From NCBI RefSeq assembly GCF_005116575.1, contig NZ_SWCN01000002.1, forward strand, positions 248,001 through 312,000: 64,000 bases of DNA. The letters are read 5' to 3'. This document shows positions 17,665 through 26,899 of this stretch, one piece after another. Position 1 is the stretch's first letter. The number at the start of each line of letters is the position of its first letter. The notes beneath the pieces are model-generated. The model ran no database searches. It saw only the letters and a list, made by a program, of their open reading frames with translations, and had not been told where the DNA came from. Origin of the DNA: Desulforhopalus sp. IMCC35007 (GTDB lineage Bacteria > Desulfobacterota > Desulfobulbia > Desulfobulbales > Desulfocapsaceae). A program made the position numbers and the translations under genes.

Positions 17665-18561
17665 TTAATCACCAAAATAATTTTCCTCGAGTAATTTTTT
17701 GGCCCGGCTTTTGGCTATTTGATTGCTCAAGGCAAATTCCGGTGCATCTTTTAAGGGAAAAGCGAGGACTTCTTTCAGTAGCCCGTCATGTAGCTCTTTA
17801 TCCATTGTAGTACGGGCGTAGGTTGCCGCGTAGGTGGTCTGCACCATAAGGAACCGGTGCTTTGACAGGCTGAGGGCGCGCTCAAAATGTTCTTTACTTA
17901 CCTCAGGATGCCCGCCAAACATGGCGGGTTTAAGCGAATGAAGGCTTCCAAAAAAGAGATGGATGCTTCCACCCTGATAGCCTTCATCAAGTTCGAGTAG
18001 ACGTGTCATTATCTGTTCTATGACTGCCATGTCGACAAGTGATGCAGGAGAACCTTTCTGGCTTTGTACCCAGGTGAGCCAGGCAAAATTTCCCCAGAAG
18101 ACCCCTTCCACCTTGTCTTTGTTGAGTTGATTCAAGCGATTGTTAAAAGCCTCTTCTCCCCCCGATGGGGAAAACGAACCGTTGTCCTCCAGGGGTAAAT
18201 AGTTTTGCACAAGGGCAATTCCATATCGATGCGCTTTTTCCGTTACTTTCTCAATACGTTCATCAGAGGCACCGCATTCTGCAAGTGCTGTACTATAACC
18301 GCTGTACGCCTTGGTCGCAGATAGCAGCAGTGCGTTATCATGCGGCTTGGAAACCAGCATTGAGTCGAGCATGAGCAGAAAGGACGGGGCGCCTTCACAA
18401 ACAAGATCGATGTCCGTCTGTTGCTGGAGATTACCTGTGATGGGGCCAAGAAAACGGTTGGTCAGACTCCCGGCGCAGCCACTCATAAGTAAAGTGAATA
18501 AAAGAGGGAAAATGGTGAGAGCCTTCGGGCGGGTTCTCTGTAAACGGTATGATGTTTCCAT
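17665..18561 (-). CDS. TatT-like TRAP-associated lipoprotein
   Basis: The protein of about 298 residues has a signal peptide ending in a lipobox (L-L-M-S-G-C), so it is probably a lipoprotein, followed by an all-helical domain resembling the TPR-like TatT (T component) subunit of Treponema-type TatP-T TRAP systems. There TatT forms a trimer that docks with the periplasmic binding protein. It is directly upstream of dctP on the same strand (111-bp gap). The start is uncertain: ATG 18561 gives a normal signal peptide but lacks a good ribosome-binding site, and an in-frame GTG at 18624 would add a polar N-terminal extension. Confidence 0.8.
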   Translation of the reverse strand: METSYRLQRTRPKALTIFPLLFTLLMSGCAGSLTNRFLGPITGNLQQQTDIDLVCEGAPSFLLMLDSMLVSKPHDNALLLSATKAYSGYSTALAECGASDERIEKVTEKAHRYGIALVQNYLPLEDNGSFSPSGGEEAFNNRLNQLNKDKVEGVFWGNFAWLTWVQSQKGSPASLVDMAVIEQIMTRLLELDEGYQGGSIHLFFGSLHSLKPAMFGGHPEVSKEHFERALSLSKHRFLMVQTTYAATYARTTMDKELHDGLLKEVLAFPLKDAPEFALSNQIAKSRAKKLLEENYFGD

Positions 18562-18792
18562 AATAGGGAGGTTTAGTCCTGTTCGATGAAAAGAGAGTGT
18601 TCTACATCTTTTTAGGCCGATCACACTGGGCTGATAGTAATGGCCTTCACAGAGTTTGGCAACGATAAGTTATTTGCCCTGATAATTCTGGCCATTTGAT
18701 TGGGGGGATTTACGAATGGTACTGCATAGAAGATGAGACTGCGATCAGGCAAAGCTAAAGGCCTGATCACAGCTCAGTTAAAAACCGAAGAT

Positions 18793-19698
18793 TTACTGTT
18801 GTGGGGTTACTTCTTCAACCGGTGCTGCTTCTTTTGCTTCAAGGGCTTTAGAGAGGGCTTCTGATGTTGTCTCGAAGGCTTCTTTGGTCGCAGAAACAAC
18901 CCCTTTTACCGTCTCGATAATCTTTTTTTCGTCTATAGCATTTTCTACGGCTGGTTTGGAAGTCTCTATTGCTTCTTTGCCGGTGTCAATGAGTTCTACA
19001 GCAACATCTTTAGAAGCGGCGAGTATCTGCTGGGTGGCAATAACCAATTCCCTGGTCACCGTTACCATGTCGTTTGTAGCGTTTACCATTTTTTGCATCG
19101 CTGCACTCAGTTCCACCGCTTCCCCTGGGACTGCAGGCTGCTCGGCCAGAGGTGCACCATGTTTGAAGCATGGAGGGAGATTTTCAAAATCACCTCGTTC
19201 CATTACTTTGCCGCATGGCAGGATTACAACAGCCTCTTGTTCAATAGTTTCTTCTTGGGCTGGAGTAACCACTACTACCTCGGTCTTAGCTGGCTGTGGT
19301 TCAACGGCTTCAGCCTTTGGCTCGCTGTTGTCGTTCATCAGGGCAAGCAATGTGACGGCAGCAGACTGGGCGATGGCCTTATATGGATTCGCTGGCTCTT
19401 CCTCAACTTGAGCTGGGGGAGTAGCCTGTGCTTCACCGGGCTGTACAGCGGTTTCTTCTTGAGTGTTTGATGTGTTTGTATTCCAGTGGTTTTCGGGACC
19501 GGCCTGAGGGGTGGTAGGTTTTACAGCAACTTTGGTTACAACATGAACATTTTCAGGTGCAGCAGGGGCCTCTGGTGCCTTTTCAACACTGACCTGTTCT
19601 GTTTTTTCTTGCGGTGTTGAATGTTCTGCCTCAGGCTTTGGATTGCAGCCAAAGGTAACCAGATAAACTGCGAGCATTACAATAAAAGCGTACTTCAT
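18793..19698 (-). CDS. Putative lipoprotein, Pro/Ala/Glu-rich with helical C-terminal half
   Basis: I do not recognise this 301-residue protein. It has a signal peptide with lipobox (V-T-F-G-C, Cys18), then about 120 residues of low complexity rich in P, A, E, T and V (likely disordered), a short Cys-containing segment (L-P-C-G-K ... L-P-P-C-F-K), and from about residue 195 a long amphipathic helical region with many A, T, K, E and V residues. That region resembles coiled-coil or apolipoprotein-like phasin repeats. It stands alone between the TRAP group and rpoN. A structural or membrane-tethering role in the envelope is a guess. Confidence 0.7.
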   Translation of the reverse strand: MKYAFIVMLAVYLVTFGCNPKPEAEHSTPQEKTEQVSVEKAPEAPAAPENVHVVTKVAVKPTTPQAGPENHWNTNTSNTQEETAVQPGEAQATPPAQVEEEPANPYKAIAQSAAVTLLALMNDNSEPKAEAVEPQPAKTEVVVVTPAQEETIEQEAVVILPCGKVMERGDFENLPPCFKHGAPLAEQPAVPGEAVELSAAMQKMVNATNDMVTVTRELVIATQQILAASKDVAVELIDTGKEAIETSKPAVENAIDEKKIIETVKGVVSATKEAFETTSEALSKALEAKEAAPVEEVTPQQ

Positions 19699-20248
19699 GT
19701 GTCAATCTCCTATAAAATGAATAACTGAAAGGATGTTGGTGCCGCTTGCCACTCTTCATCCGAAGTCTTTGCTTATGAGTTTGTTGTACGTCGAATCAGT
19801 CCGCGCCCTGGCATACGAACACTCTTTCCCTGCCTCGGTATGGATAGAAAATCAGTATAATCCAGAGGTATTGGGAAAAAGATTTGTATCTGTCTGATCA
19901 ACCCGAGCTTAAGGTCGTGGGCATTATGGCATATTTAATTTAAAAAACTGAGTATGAAAAAAGCCCACTGTTACAGCAGATTTGGGATAGTACCATAAAT
20001 GTTCGACCAATATTACTATTTTTGCAACCTTCAAATGAAATTTTATCAAGGCATATTGTGCGGTGTTTTCCGGGAGTAGACAAACCGGCTCGGTCTCAGA
20101 TACTGGCCTCCAGGATTTGCTGGAATTGTGGTGTAGCAACACCCGTGCCTTTGAAGGTGAGTCTGAATCTTTTACAGGGCTGAGATGTTTTTTATCAGAG
20201 CCAGTGCCTGTTCATATAAAAGATGGAGCGGGGAGGTGTTGGAGGTTG
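19699..20248. other. 550-bp region downstream of rpoN with no recognised gene
   Basis: Genes such as hpf and ptsN often follow rpoN, but translation of both strands here shows no such protein. The only visible structure is a terminator-like element on the minus strand at 19957-19987 (interrupted stem CCC/GGG and CTG/CAG followed by CTTTTTT). The upstream part must contain the promoter of the lipoprotein gene. Confidence 0.5.
19957..19987 (-). terminator. Possible terminator downstream of the lptAB-rpoN operon
   Basis: On the minus strand an imperfect stem (CCC/GGG and CTG/CAG with an internal loop) is followed by CTTTTTTC. The stem is weak and the element lies about 260 bases after the rpoN stop codon. 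Confidence 0.3.
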
Positions 20249-21706
20249 TTATTTTGCGTGGCGCCGGTGTTTGACGGGCAGGATTTTGAGTTGCTCTCTG
20301 TATTTGGCCACAGTTCTTCTGGCTATTTGAATATTATTTTCGGCAAGTTTTTCGGAGATGGCATTATCGCTCAAGGGAGATTTTTTATCCTCATCCTGAA
20401 TCAATTTGCGGATCATGGTTTTTATCGATTCAGAGGCCATCGCATCCTCACCTTCTCTTGGAATCGCCGTCGAGAAAAAGTATTTCAGTTCGTAGATACC
20501 AAGGGGGGTGTGGACATATTTGTTTGAGGTGACTCTACTGACGGTGGACTCATGCATCTCAATGTCTTCTGCGACGTCTTTCAGGATAAGTGGCCTGAGA
20601 TGCTCTGCTCCCTTTTCAAAGAATTCGTACTGGAAACGAAGGATTGACTCCATGACTTTGAAAATTGTCCGTTGTCTCTGATACAACGATTTTATAAACC
20701 AGTCCGCATCCTTCATCTTGGAGCTGAGATACTGCCTTTCCTCCTTGGCCATGGTTCTGTCGTTTTTCAACAGTTCCTGGTACGCAGAAGAGAGCTTCAG
20801 GCGGGGGATGTCATCATCGTTGAGCTGAATCACATACTCCCCGTCAATTTTTTTCACGTATACATCTGGAACAATATAATTCGTGTCATCGTTGGAATAG
20901 GGTAACCCGGGGTAGGGAGTGAGTTCGGCGACGATGAAGTTGATTGCTTTTTCCAGTTCCGGCTTCTTTTTTCCCGTGGCTCTTGAAAGGGCTTTATAGT
21001 TGCGGGTTTCAAGCAGTGGCAGGTGATCGCGGACGATTACTGCGGCGAGACTGTTCTCTTGGCCCATTCTTTCGAGCTGAAGATAGAGGGATTCACTGAC
21101 GTTACGCGCACAGATCCCAGGGGGATCAAGGTCCTGGATGACTTCGACAATGTATTCAGCATCATCCCTCTCACAACCGGTATACTTCATGATATCTTCG
21201 ATCTCGATTTCAAGAAAGCCGTAGCGGTTGAGATTACCGATCACATAGCGGGCCACATCCCATTCCCCTGCGTCGAGATCACTGTGGGCCAGTTGCCACT
21301 GGAGGTAGGCAAGCAGTCCAGGTTTTTCAGAGATAAATTCAAACTGAGACGGGGCGTCAGCCGATGGAGTTTCTTTGGCAAAGGAAAAATTGCTGTCAAA
21401 ATTGTTGGAATAATCTTCCCAGTTGACATCGCCGAGACTGTCGCTGACCTTAAAACCTTCCGTAACATCAATTTCAGGACCGGGCTCTGTCGTTTCTGTG
21501 GTACTGGAAAGAGATGAGGGGTTTTCGGGAACCTTATCCTGAAAGGTGATATCCTCTTCGAGTGCAGGATTCTGTTCAATCTCCGCCTGTAGTGCATCGG
21601 AGAGTTCGAGCCTGTTCAGCTGCAGCAGTTTAATGGCCTGGCGCAACTGTTGCGTCATGACCAGTTTTTGTGTGAGTTTGAGTTGTTGTCTGAGTTCGAG
21701 GGCCAT
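20249..21706 (-). CDS. rpoN: RNA polymerase sigma-54 factor
   Basis: The 485-residue protein shows the three RpoN regions: an N-terminal Q/L-rich activator-interaction region (MALELRQQLKL ... Q-Q-L-R-Q-A-I-K-L-L-Q), an acidic linker (about 50-110), the core-binding domain, and the DNA-binding domain ending in the RpoN box A462-R-R-T-V-A-K-Y-R-E471. It directs polymerase to -24/-12 promoters that need an ATP-dependent activator. It follows lptB by five bases, the conserved lptA-lptB-rpoN arrangement. A strong candidate target promoter is present in this window at 14568. Confidence 0.97.
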   Translation of the reverse strand: MALELRQQLKLTQKLVMTQQLRQAIKLLQLNRLELSDALQAEIEQNPALEEDITFQDKVPENPSSLSSTTETTEPGPEIDVTEGFKVSDSLGDVNWEDYSNNFDSNFSFAKETPSADAPSQFEFISEKPGLLAYLQWQLAHSDLDAGEWDVARYVIGNLNRYGFLEIEIEDIMKYTGCERDDAEYIVEVIQDLDPPGICARNVSESLYLQLERMGQENSLAAVIVRDHLPLLETRNYKALSRATGKKKPELEKAINFIVAELTPYPGLPYSNDDTNYIVPDVYVKKIDGEYVIQLNDDDIPRLKLSSAYQELLKNDRTMAKEERQYLSSKMKDADWFIKSLYQRQRTIFKVMESILRFQYEFFEKGAEHLRPLILKDVAEDIEMHESTVSRVTSNKYVHTPLGIYELKYFFSTAIPREGEDAMASESIKTMIRKLIQDEDKKSPLSDNAISEKLAENNIQIARRTVAKYREQLKILPVKHRRHAK

Positions 21707-21711
21707 TTAAA

Positions 21712-22434
21712 TCACATATGAAAGTTTTCACCAAGGTACATCTTTCGTGCTACTTCACTCTCAATAATATCGTCTGCGACACCGCTGGTGAGGACTTGAC
21801 CTGCATTCATGATATATGCAAAGTCACACACCTGTAAAGTTTCCCGTACATTATGGTCTGAGATCAATATTCCAAGACCTTTTTCTTTCAGGCTGAAAAT
21901 CAGTTTTTGCAGTTCGCCCACAGCAAGTGGATCAATGCCGGCAAAAGGCTCATCGAGCAAAATAAACTGTGGCCGTGTTGAAAGCGCCCGCATAATTTCG
22001 ACTCTTCTTCGTTCTCCACCCGATAGCGCATGACCTTTGTTGTTTCGTAGATATTCAATGCCCAGGTCTTCCATCAGTTCATCAATACGCAGATCGATCT
22101 CTCTTTTCGAGTGACCTAAGGGTTCGAGGATGATACGGACATTTTCTTCCACAGTGAGCTTTTTGAACACGGAAGGTTCCTGGGCCAGATAGGAGATTCC
22201 GCGCAGTGCCCGTTTGTGGATGGGCAGATTGGTAATAACCTCTCCTGCAAGAATGACATTTCCCTTATCCGGTCGTATAAAGCCTGCTATTGAATAGAAG
22301 GTAGTGGTTTTGCCGGCACCATTTGGTCCCAGCAGGCCAACCACTGCCCCGGTCTGCACCTGAAGACTGACGCCATCTACAACGGTTCTCGGACCATACC
22401 TTTTAACTATATTTCTTGTTTCAAGCAATGACAT
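21712..22434 (-). CDS. lptB: LPS export ABC transporter ATPase LptB
   Basis: The 240-residue ATPase has Walker A G36-P-N-G-A-G-K-T, signature L-S-G-G-E-R-R-R and Walker B F-I-L-L-D-E-P-F-A-G-I-D-P, where the F-A-G-I-D-P form is typical of LptB. It powers extraction of lipopolysaccharide from the inner membrane with LptFG and LptC. It lies between lptA (17-bp gap) and rpoN (5 bp), with AGGAGAGG as ribosome-binding site, and is part of one operon. Confidence 0.96.
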   Translation of the reverse strand: MSLLETRNIVKRYGPRTVVDGVSLQVQTGAVVGLLGPNGAGKTTTFYSIAGFIRPDKGNVILAGEVITNLPIHKRALRGISYLAQEPSVFKKLTVEENVRIILEPLGHSKREIDLRIDELMEDLGIEYLRNNKGHALSGGERRRVEIMRALSTRPQFILLDEPFAGIDPLAVGELQKLIFSLKEKGLGILISDHNVRETLQVCDFAYIMNAGQVLTSGVADDIIESEVARKMYLGENFHM

Positions 22435-22451
22435 CTCAGGTCGATCCTCTC

Positions 22452-23018
22452 CTAATTCTGCAGGATTGTCATATTTACGCGTGAAGGCTTCTTTTTCTTG
22501 CCGCTGTCATTTTCACTTACAGTGGCTGATGTTCTCTCTCCGATAACCTCGGAACGGCCTTCGTCAAGATAGTAGATGATTTTTTCTCCACTTACCATAT
22601 TCTGCCCCTGCCATGCCTTGGCGTTTCCAGTGAGTATAACCTGTCTCTCTTTGGAGAGGTACACCATTTTTTTGGAAGTGCCCAGCCATTCAGCCCGGGT
22701 GATCTCGACATTGCCGATACAGATCATTTTTTCAACCTGCTGGGAAGCGCCTTGTTTCCCCTTGCTGTTTTTCTTTGTACCGGTCTGTTTAGGGGTGTAG
22801 TAGACGGTCATTTCATCTGAGCGAATCCTTACGTCTCCCTGCTTTGCATCGACGTCACCTGTAAAGACAACGGAGTTGCTTTTCTCCGTTGAGGTCATGT
22901 GGTTGGCTTCAATGTTGATCGGCGCATCCTCGGCCAGAGCTGTACCGAGTGCAATAAAGAGCAGCAGAACAGGTATATGTACTTGAAAGATAAAAGAAAA
23001 GATTTTGTTCATTTTCAT
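22452..23018 (-). CDS. lptA: LPS transport periplasmic protein LptA
   Basis: The 188-residue protein has a signal peptide (hydrophobic core to about residue 27, cleavage near A-L-A-E) and an OstA-type domain of repeated beta strands: P-I-N-I-E-A-N-H-M, V-V-F-T-G-D-V-D-A and G-N-A-K-A-W. The C-terminus is basic. LptA forms the periplasmic bridge that carries lipopolysaccharide to the outer membrane. A GGGGAG ribosome-binding site precedes the first Met; a second Met two codons later is equally possible. It is first in the lptA-lptB-rpoN operon. No lptC is seen upstream; argB begins divergently instead. Confidence 0.92.
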   Translation of the reverse strand: MKMNKIFSFIFQVHIPVLLLFIALGTALAEDAPINIEANHMTSTEKSNSVVFTGDVDAKQGDVRIRSDEMTVYYTPKQTGTKKNSKGKQGASQQVEKMICIGNVEITRAEWLGTSKKMVYLSKERQVILTGNAKAWQGQNMVSGEKIIYYLDEGRSEVIGERTSATVSENDSGKKKKPSRVNMTILQN

Positions 23019-23258
23019 CGGGACTCCCCACAGTTATTGTGATAAATTCAGTCTCAAAAGAATACCGAGCCCATGGTAGCGTAAGGTGAGGTAAATGTAA
23101 AGTAATGGTGGTGCAGGTTCGAGCGAAACAGTACTTTACTTACATTAGACGACCCATTACAATATGGCCGCAGAATCCACTGTCCATCCCCTGCCGCGTC
23201 TCAGCGTGTATCTTTTCAAAATAATATAAGGATCGATCGACTGATCGAAAATAATGTT

Positions 23259-24161
23259 ATGGCAAAAACTGTTCAGGAGAGTATTGAAAAAGCCAAGGTC
23301 CTCATTGATGCCCTGCCATATATGCAGAAGTTTCGGCATAAGACGGTTGTCATAAAATATGGTGGTCACGCCATGGTAGATGATAATCTGAAAAAGCAGT
23401 TTGCACTTAATGTAATCTTGCTCAAACAGATAGGCATCAATCCGGTTATTGTCCACGGCGGAGGCCCCCAGATCAATACCCTGCTTGACCGTTTGGGTAT
23501 AAAACCCAGCTATGTGGAGGGCATGCGGGTCACCGATGGCGAGACCATGGAAGTGGTTGAAATGGTGCTGGTGGGGAAGGTGAATAAGGAAATTGTAGGC
23601 CTGATTAACCATTGTGGCGGAAAAGCGGTCGGGCTTTCCGGGCGCGATGGCGATCTGGTCTGTGCCGAAAAACTCAAGGTCAGCAGCAGAAAAAAAGATG
23701 AGGGCCAAGATGCAGCCCCCCCTGAGTTGATCGATCTCGGCCGGGTTGGCCAGGTGACAAAAGTAAATACAGGAGTCATTGAAAGCCTCTATCTCAAAGA
23801 CTTTATCCCTGTTATTGCACCTGTGGGCGTGGGTGAAGACGGCCAGGCCTTTAATATCAACGCGGATCTTGTGGCCGGGGCCATTGCCGGTGCCCTCTCA
23901 GCGGAAAAACTTATGTTGCTCACCGATGTACCTGGAGTTAAAAATAAAAACGGCGAGTTGTTGACCTCTTTATCGCAGAAAGAGGTGGAAGAACTGATTG
24001 AGGACGGAACCATCGCAGGTGGTATGATACCGAAGGTCCGCTGCTGCCAGGACGCCCTGCAGCGTGGAGTGTCGAAAACCCATATTGTCGATGGACGGGT
24101 GGAGCATTCGATTTTGCTTGAGATGTTTACTAAAGAAGGTGTTGGAACGGAGATATATTGA
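23259..24161 (+). CDS. argB: Acetylglutamate kinase
   Basis: The 300-residue protein belongs to the amino-acid kinase family: K-Y-G-G-H-A-M near residue 30, V-H-G-G-G-P-Q-I for phosphate and substrate binding, and a C-terminal G-G-M-I-P-K segment. The N-terminal extension (about 25 residues, S-I-E-K-A-K-V-L) is of the kind found in arginine-sensitive hexameric enzymes, so feedback inhibition by arginine is likely. It phosphorylates N-acetylglutamate in arginine synthesis. It starts the arg gene run and is divergent from lptA. Confidence 0.96.
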   Translation: MAKTVQESIEKAKVLIDALPYMQKFRHKTVVIKYGGHAMVDDNLKKQFALNVILLKQIGINPVIVHGGGPQINTLLDRLGIKPSYVEGMRVTDGETMEVVEMVLVGKVNKEIVGLINHCGGKAVGLSGRDGDLVCAEKLKVSSRKKDEGQDAAPPELIDLGRVGQVTKVNTGVIESLYLKDFIPVIAPVGVGEDGQAFNINADLVAGAIAGALSAEKLMLLTDVPGVKNKNGELLTSLSQKEVEELIEDGTIAGGMIPKVRCCQDALQRGVSKTHIVDGRVEHSILLEMFTKEGVGTEIY

Positions 24162-24164
24162 GAA

Positions 24165-25367
24165 ATGAGCAAGAATGAAGAGTTGAAAAAAAGAGGAGAC
24201 GCTGTCATTGTCGGCAGTTATGCACGTTATCCGGCCGCCATGGTGAGTGGTTCAGGTTGTCGACTCACGGACGCGGACGGCAGAGAGTACCTGGATTTTC
24301 TTTCGGGAATTGCGGTGTGTGCATTAGGGCATTGCCATCCTCAGGTAAGTGAGACGATCTGCACCCAGGCAAAAAAGCTCGTTCATGCATCCAACCTGTA
24401 TTACACCCAGCCACAGATAGAACTCGCCGAATTGATCTGCGCTCATTCGTTTGCGGAAAAAGTTTTTTTCTGCAATAGCGGGGCTGAGGCAAATGAGGCG
24501 GCCATAAAGCTTGCCCGTATCCATTCGCCTAAACAACGTTACAAAGTAATCAGTCTTTCAGGCTCTTTTCACGGGCGGACTCTTGCAACCGTCGCGGCCA
24601 CTGGCCAGCCCAAGTTCCACCAGGGGTTTGAACCTCTGCCTGAAGGCTTCTGCTATGCCCCCTTTGGTGATCTGAAAGCCCTGGAGGCGATGGTGGATGA
24701 GACAACCTGTGCCATCCTCTGCGAGCCCCTGCAGGGAGAAGGTGGGGTTCGGCCACTGGCAAAAGAATATCTTGCAGGTATCAGGTCCATCTGTGACAAA
24801 CATGGCCTTCTGCTGATTTTTGATGAAATACAGACGGGAATGGGGCGGACGGGGACCCTGTTTGCCCATGAGCAGCTCGGTATTACGCCGGATATCATGA
24901 CTATGGCCAAGGCCCTTGGGAATGGTCTGCCCATTGGGGCAATGGTAACCAGAACCGATATCGCGGCCTCCTTTGTTCCTGGAACCCATGCCTCCACCTT
25001 CGGCGGCAACCCTGTGGCCTCTGCGGCCGGGGTGACCACCTTGAAAATCATTCTCGAAGAAGGCTTTTTAGCGGGAGTCCTTGAAAAAGGTCTCTATTTC
25101 AGGGAACTGCTTGCAGGGCTGGCAGAGAAATTTCCAAACCTTCTCACAACCAGCAGAGGTATGGGGTTGATTGTGGCTGCAGTTTTGACGGAAAAAGGTA
25201 TCTCCCACGGCACAGATATTGTGAATGCGATGTTTGCTCGCGGCTATCTTATGAATTTTGCTGGCAATAGTGTGTTGCGCTTTGTGCCACCACTCATTGT
25301 AACAAAGGCTGAAATTGATGACTTTGTTGCAGTTTTAACTGAGGTGCTGGCTGCAATTGATGCCTAG
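24165..25367 (+). CDS. argD: Acetylornithine aminotransferase
   Basis: The 400-residue fold-type I PLP enzyme has F-C-N-S-G-A-E-A-N-E for phosphate binding, L-I-F-D-E-I-Q-T-G for the PLP ring, and the Schiff-base lysine K249 in M-A-K-A-L-G-N-G. It converts N-acetylglutamate semialdehyde to N-acetylornithine and may also serve as the succinyl-diaminopimelate aminotransferase, as in E. coli. It begins three bases after argB, so the two are co-transcribed. Confidence 0.94.
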   Translation: MSKNEELKKRGDAVIVGSYARYPAAMVSGSGCRLTDADGREYLDFLSGIAVCALGHCHPQVSETICTQAKKLVHASNLYYTQPQIELAELICAHSFAEKVFFCNSGAEANEAAIKLARIHSPKQRYKVISLSGSFHGRTLATVAATGQPKFHQGFEPLPEGFCYAPFGDLKALEAMVDETTCAILCEPLQGEGGVRPLAKEYLAGIRSICDKHGLLLIFDEIQTGMGRTGTLFAHEQLGITPDIMTMAKALGNGLPIGAMVTRTDIAASFVPGTHASTFGGNPVASAAGVTTLKIILEEGFLAGVLEKGLYFRELLAGLAEKFPNLLTTSRGMGLIVAAVLTEKGISHGTDIVNAMFARGYLMNFAGNSVLRFVPPLIVTKAEIDDFVAVLTEVLAAIDA

Positions 25368-25578
25368 CCCCTGGAAAAGCTTTTGATTTCACAAAATGTT
25401 TTGCAAAGAGCTGATCTTTTATGTAATGATAGATGTTTTCTTTCGAGAATATGGTGGAAAAAGAATAACTTCACAAAACAAACAGGGTTGCGGGAAATTC
25501 GGTTGAAAACATTTTTTTCGTAACTTGTTTATATAATTTTAAAAAAGTAGTGAACTGCTTTTACCTTGAGGTCTTGAT
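25368..25578 (+). promoter_or_regulatory. argD-argG gap with probable promoter; argF absent
   Basis: In related bacteria argF (ornithine carbamoyltransferase) often sits here; no trace of it is readable in the 211 bp. The region is AT-rich towards the 3' end and contains a perfect TATAAT at 25532-25537, about 40 bases before the argG start, but no well-placed -35 hexamer (TTGAAA at 25503 is 23 bases away). Confidence 0.45.
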
Positions 25579-26784
25579 ATGGATATTAACAAAATAGTGC
25601 TCGCTTACTCCGGCGGGCTTGATACTTCAGTTATCTTAAAGTGGCTGGCAAAAGAATATGACTGCGAGGTGATAGCCTATTCCGCAGATATTGGTCAGAA
25701 GGAAGACTGGGATGCGGTACGGCAGAAAGGTCTTGCAACCGGTGCCTCCAAGGTGGTTGTGTCCAACCTGCAAAAAGAATTTGTGGAAGATTATATTTTC
25801 CCGGCATTCAGGGCCAATGCAATCTATGAAGGTTCCTACCTGCTGGGGACCTCTCTTGCCAGACCGCTGATCGCCAAAGAACAGGTTCGTATTGCACTGG
25901 AAGAGGGTGCAGATGCCGTGAGCCATGGCGCCACCGGAAAAGGCAATGATCAGGTTCGTTTTGAACTGGGCTACATTGGTCTTTCTCCCAATCTGCAGAT
26001 TATTGCCCCCTGGAGAACCTGGGATCTGAATTCCAGAACCAAGCTGGAAGAGTTCGCCAAAGAAAATGGTGTGCCCGTTCCAACGACCAAGAAAAACCCT
26101 TACAGCTGTGATGAAAATCTGCTGCATATCAGCTTTGAAGGTGGAATTCTTGAAGATCCATGGAATGAACCCGATCCTGATATGTTCAAGTTCACTGTTT
26201 CTCCCGAAGATGCACCGAACGTTCCAACCTATCTTGAGGTGGAGTTTAAAAACGGTAACCCGGTTGCCCTGGACGGAGAAGCCATGGATCCGCTGCCGCT
26301 CTTTAAAAAGCTCAATGAGTTAGCCGGTGCAAACGGGATTGGCCGACTGGATATGGTGGAGAACCGATACGTTGGCATGAAGGCCCGCGGAGTTTACGAG
26401 ACCCCCGGTGGAACCCTGTTACGCATTGCCCACCGCGACCTGGAAAGCATCACTCTCGACAGAGAAGTGCTGGCCATTCGTGATTCTCTTGTGCCTCAGT
26501 ATTCCAGGTTGATTTATAACGGATTCTGGTTCTCTCCTGAGCGTGAACTGCTCCAGGCGACCATGGATCATACCCAGACAGTGGTCAACGGTACCGTACG
26601 TCTGAAGCTGTACAAGGGGAACTGCTTTTCAGTGGGACGAAAGTCCGACCAGTCTCTTTATCAGGAAAGTTTTGCAACCTTTGAAGCCGATCAGGTCTAC
26701 AATCAGGGTGATGCCACCGGTTTCATCAGGCTCAATGGTCTACGCCTGAAAATAAATGCCCTGCAGAGCCGCTTTACAAAATAA
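25579..26784 (+). CDS. argG: Argininosuccinate synthase
   Basis: The 401-residue enzyme has the PP-loop A9-Y-S-G-G-L-D-T-S17 for ATP and the downstream family motifs [13 protein letters not shown] and G-R-L-D-M-V-E-N-R. It joins citrulline and aspartate using ATP, the seventh step of arginine synthesis. It precedes argH by about 115 bp on the same strand. Confidence 0.97.
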   Translation: MDINKIVLAYSGGLDTSVILKWLAKEYDCEVIAYSADIGQKEDWDAVRQKGLATGASKVVVSNLQKEFVEDYIFPAFRANAIYEGSYLLGTSLARPLIAKEQVRIALEEGADAVSHGATGKGNDQVRFELGYIGLSPNLQIIAPWRTWDLNSRTKLEEFAKENGVPVPTTKKNPYSCDENLLHISFEGGILEDPWNEPDPDMFKFTVSPEDAPNVPTYLEVEFKNGNPVALDGEAMDPLPLFKKLNELAGANGIGRLDMVENRYVGMKARGVYETPGGTLLRIAHRDLESITLDREVLAIRDSLVPQYSRLIYNGFWFSPERELLQATMDHTQTVVNGTVRLKLYKGNCFSVGRKSDQSLYQESFATFEADQVYNQGDATGFIRLNGLRLKINALQSRFTK

Positions 26785-26899
26785 CAGCTCTGTAACAGGG
26801 TGTTCACAGGTTCAGGCCCAGGATGGAGTGGTATACGTTTGCAGACACAGCAGTTCAGACAAGTACCACCCCATCAAATCATAAGAAAAGATAACAGAC

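Noticed and set aside
19699-20248. hpf or ptsN downstream of rpoN
   Set aside because: Neither strand encodes a product resembling ribosome hibernation factor or PTS EIIA-Ntr; the short frames there have no ribosome-binding sites or family motifs.
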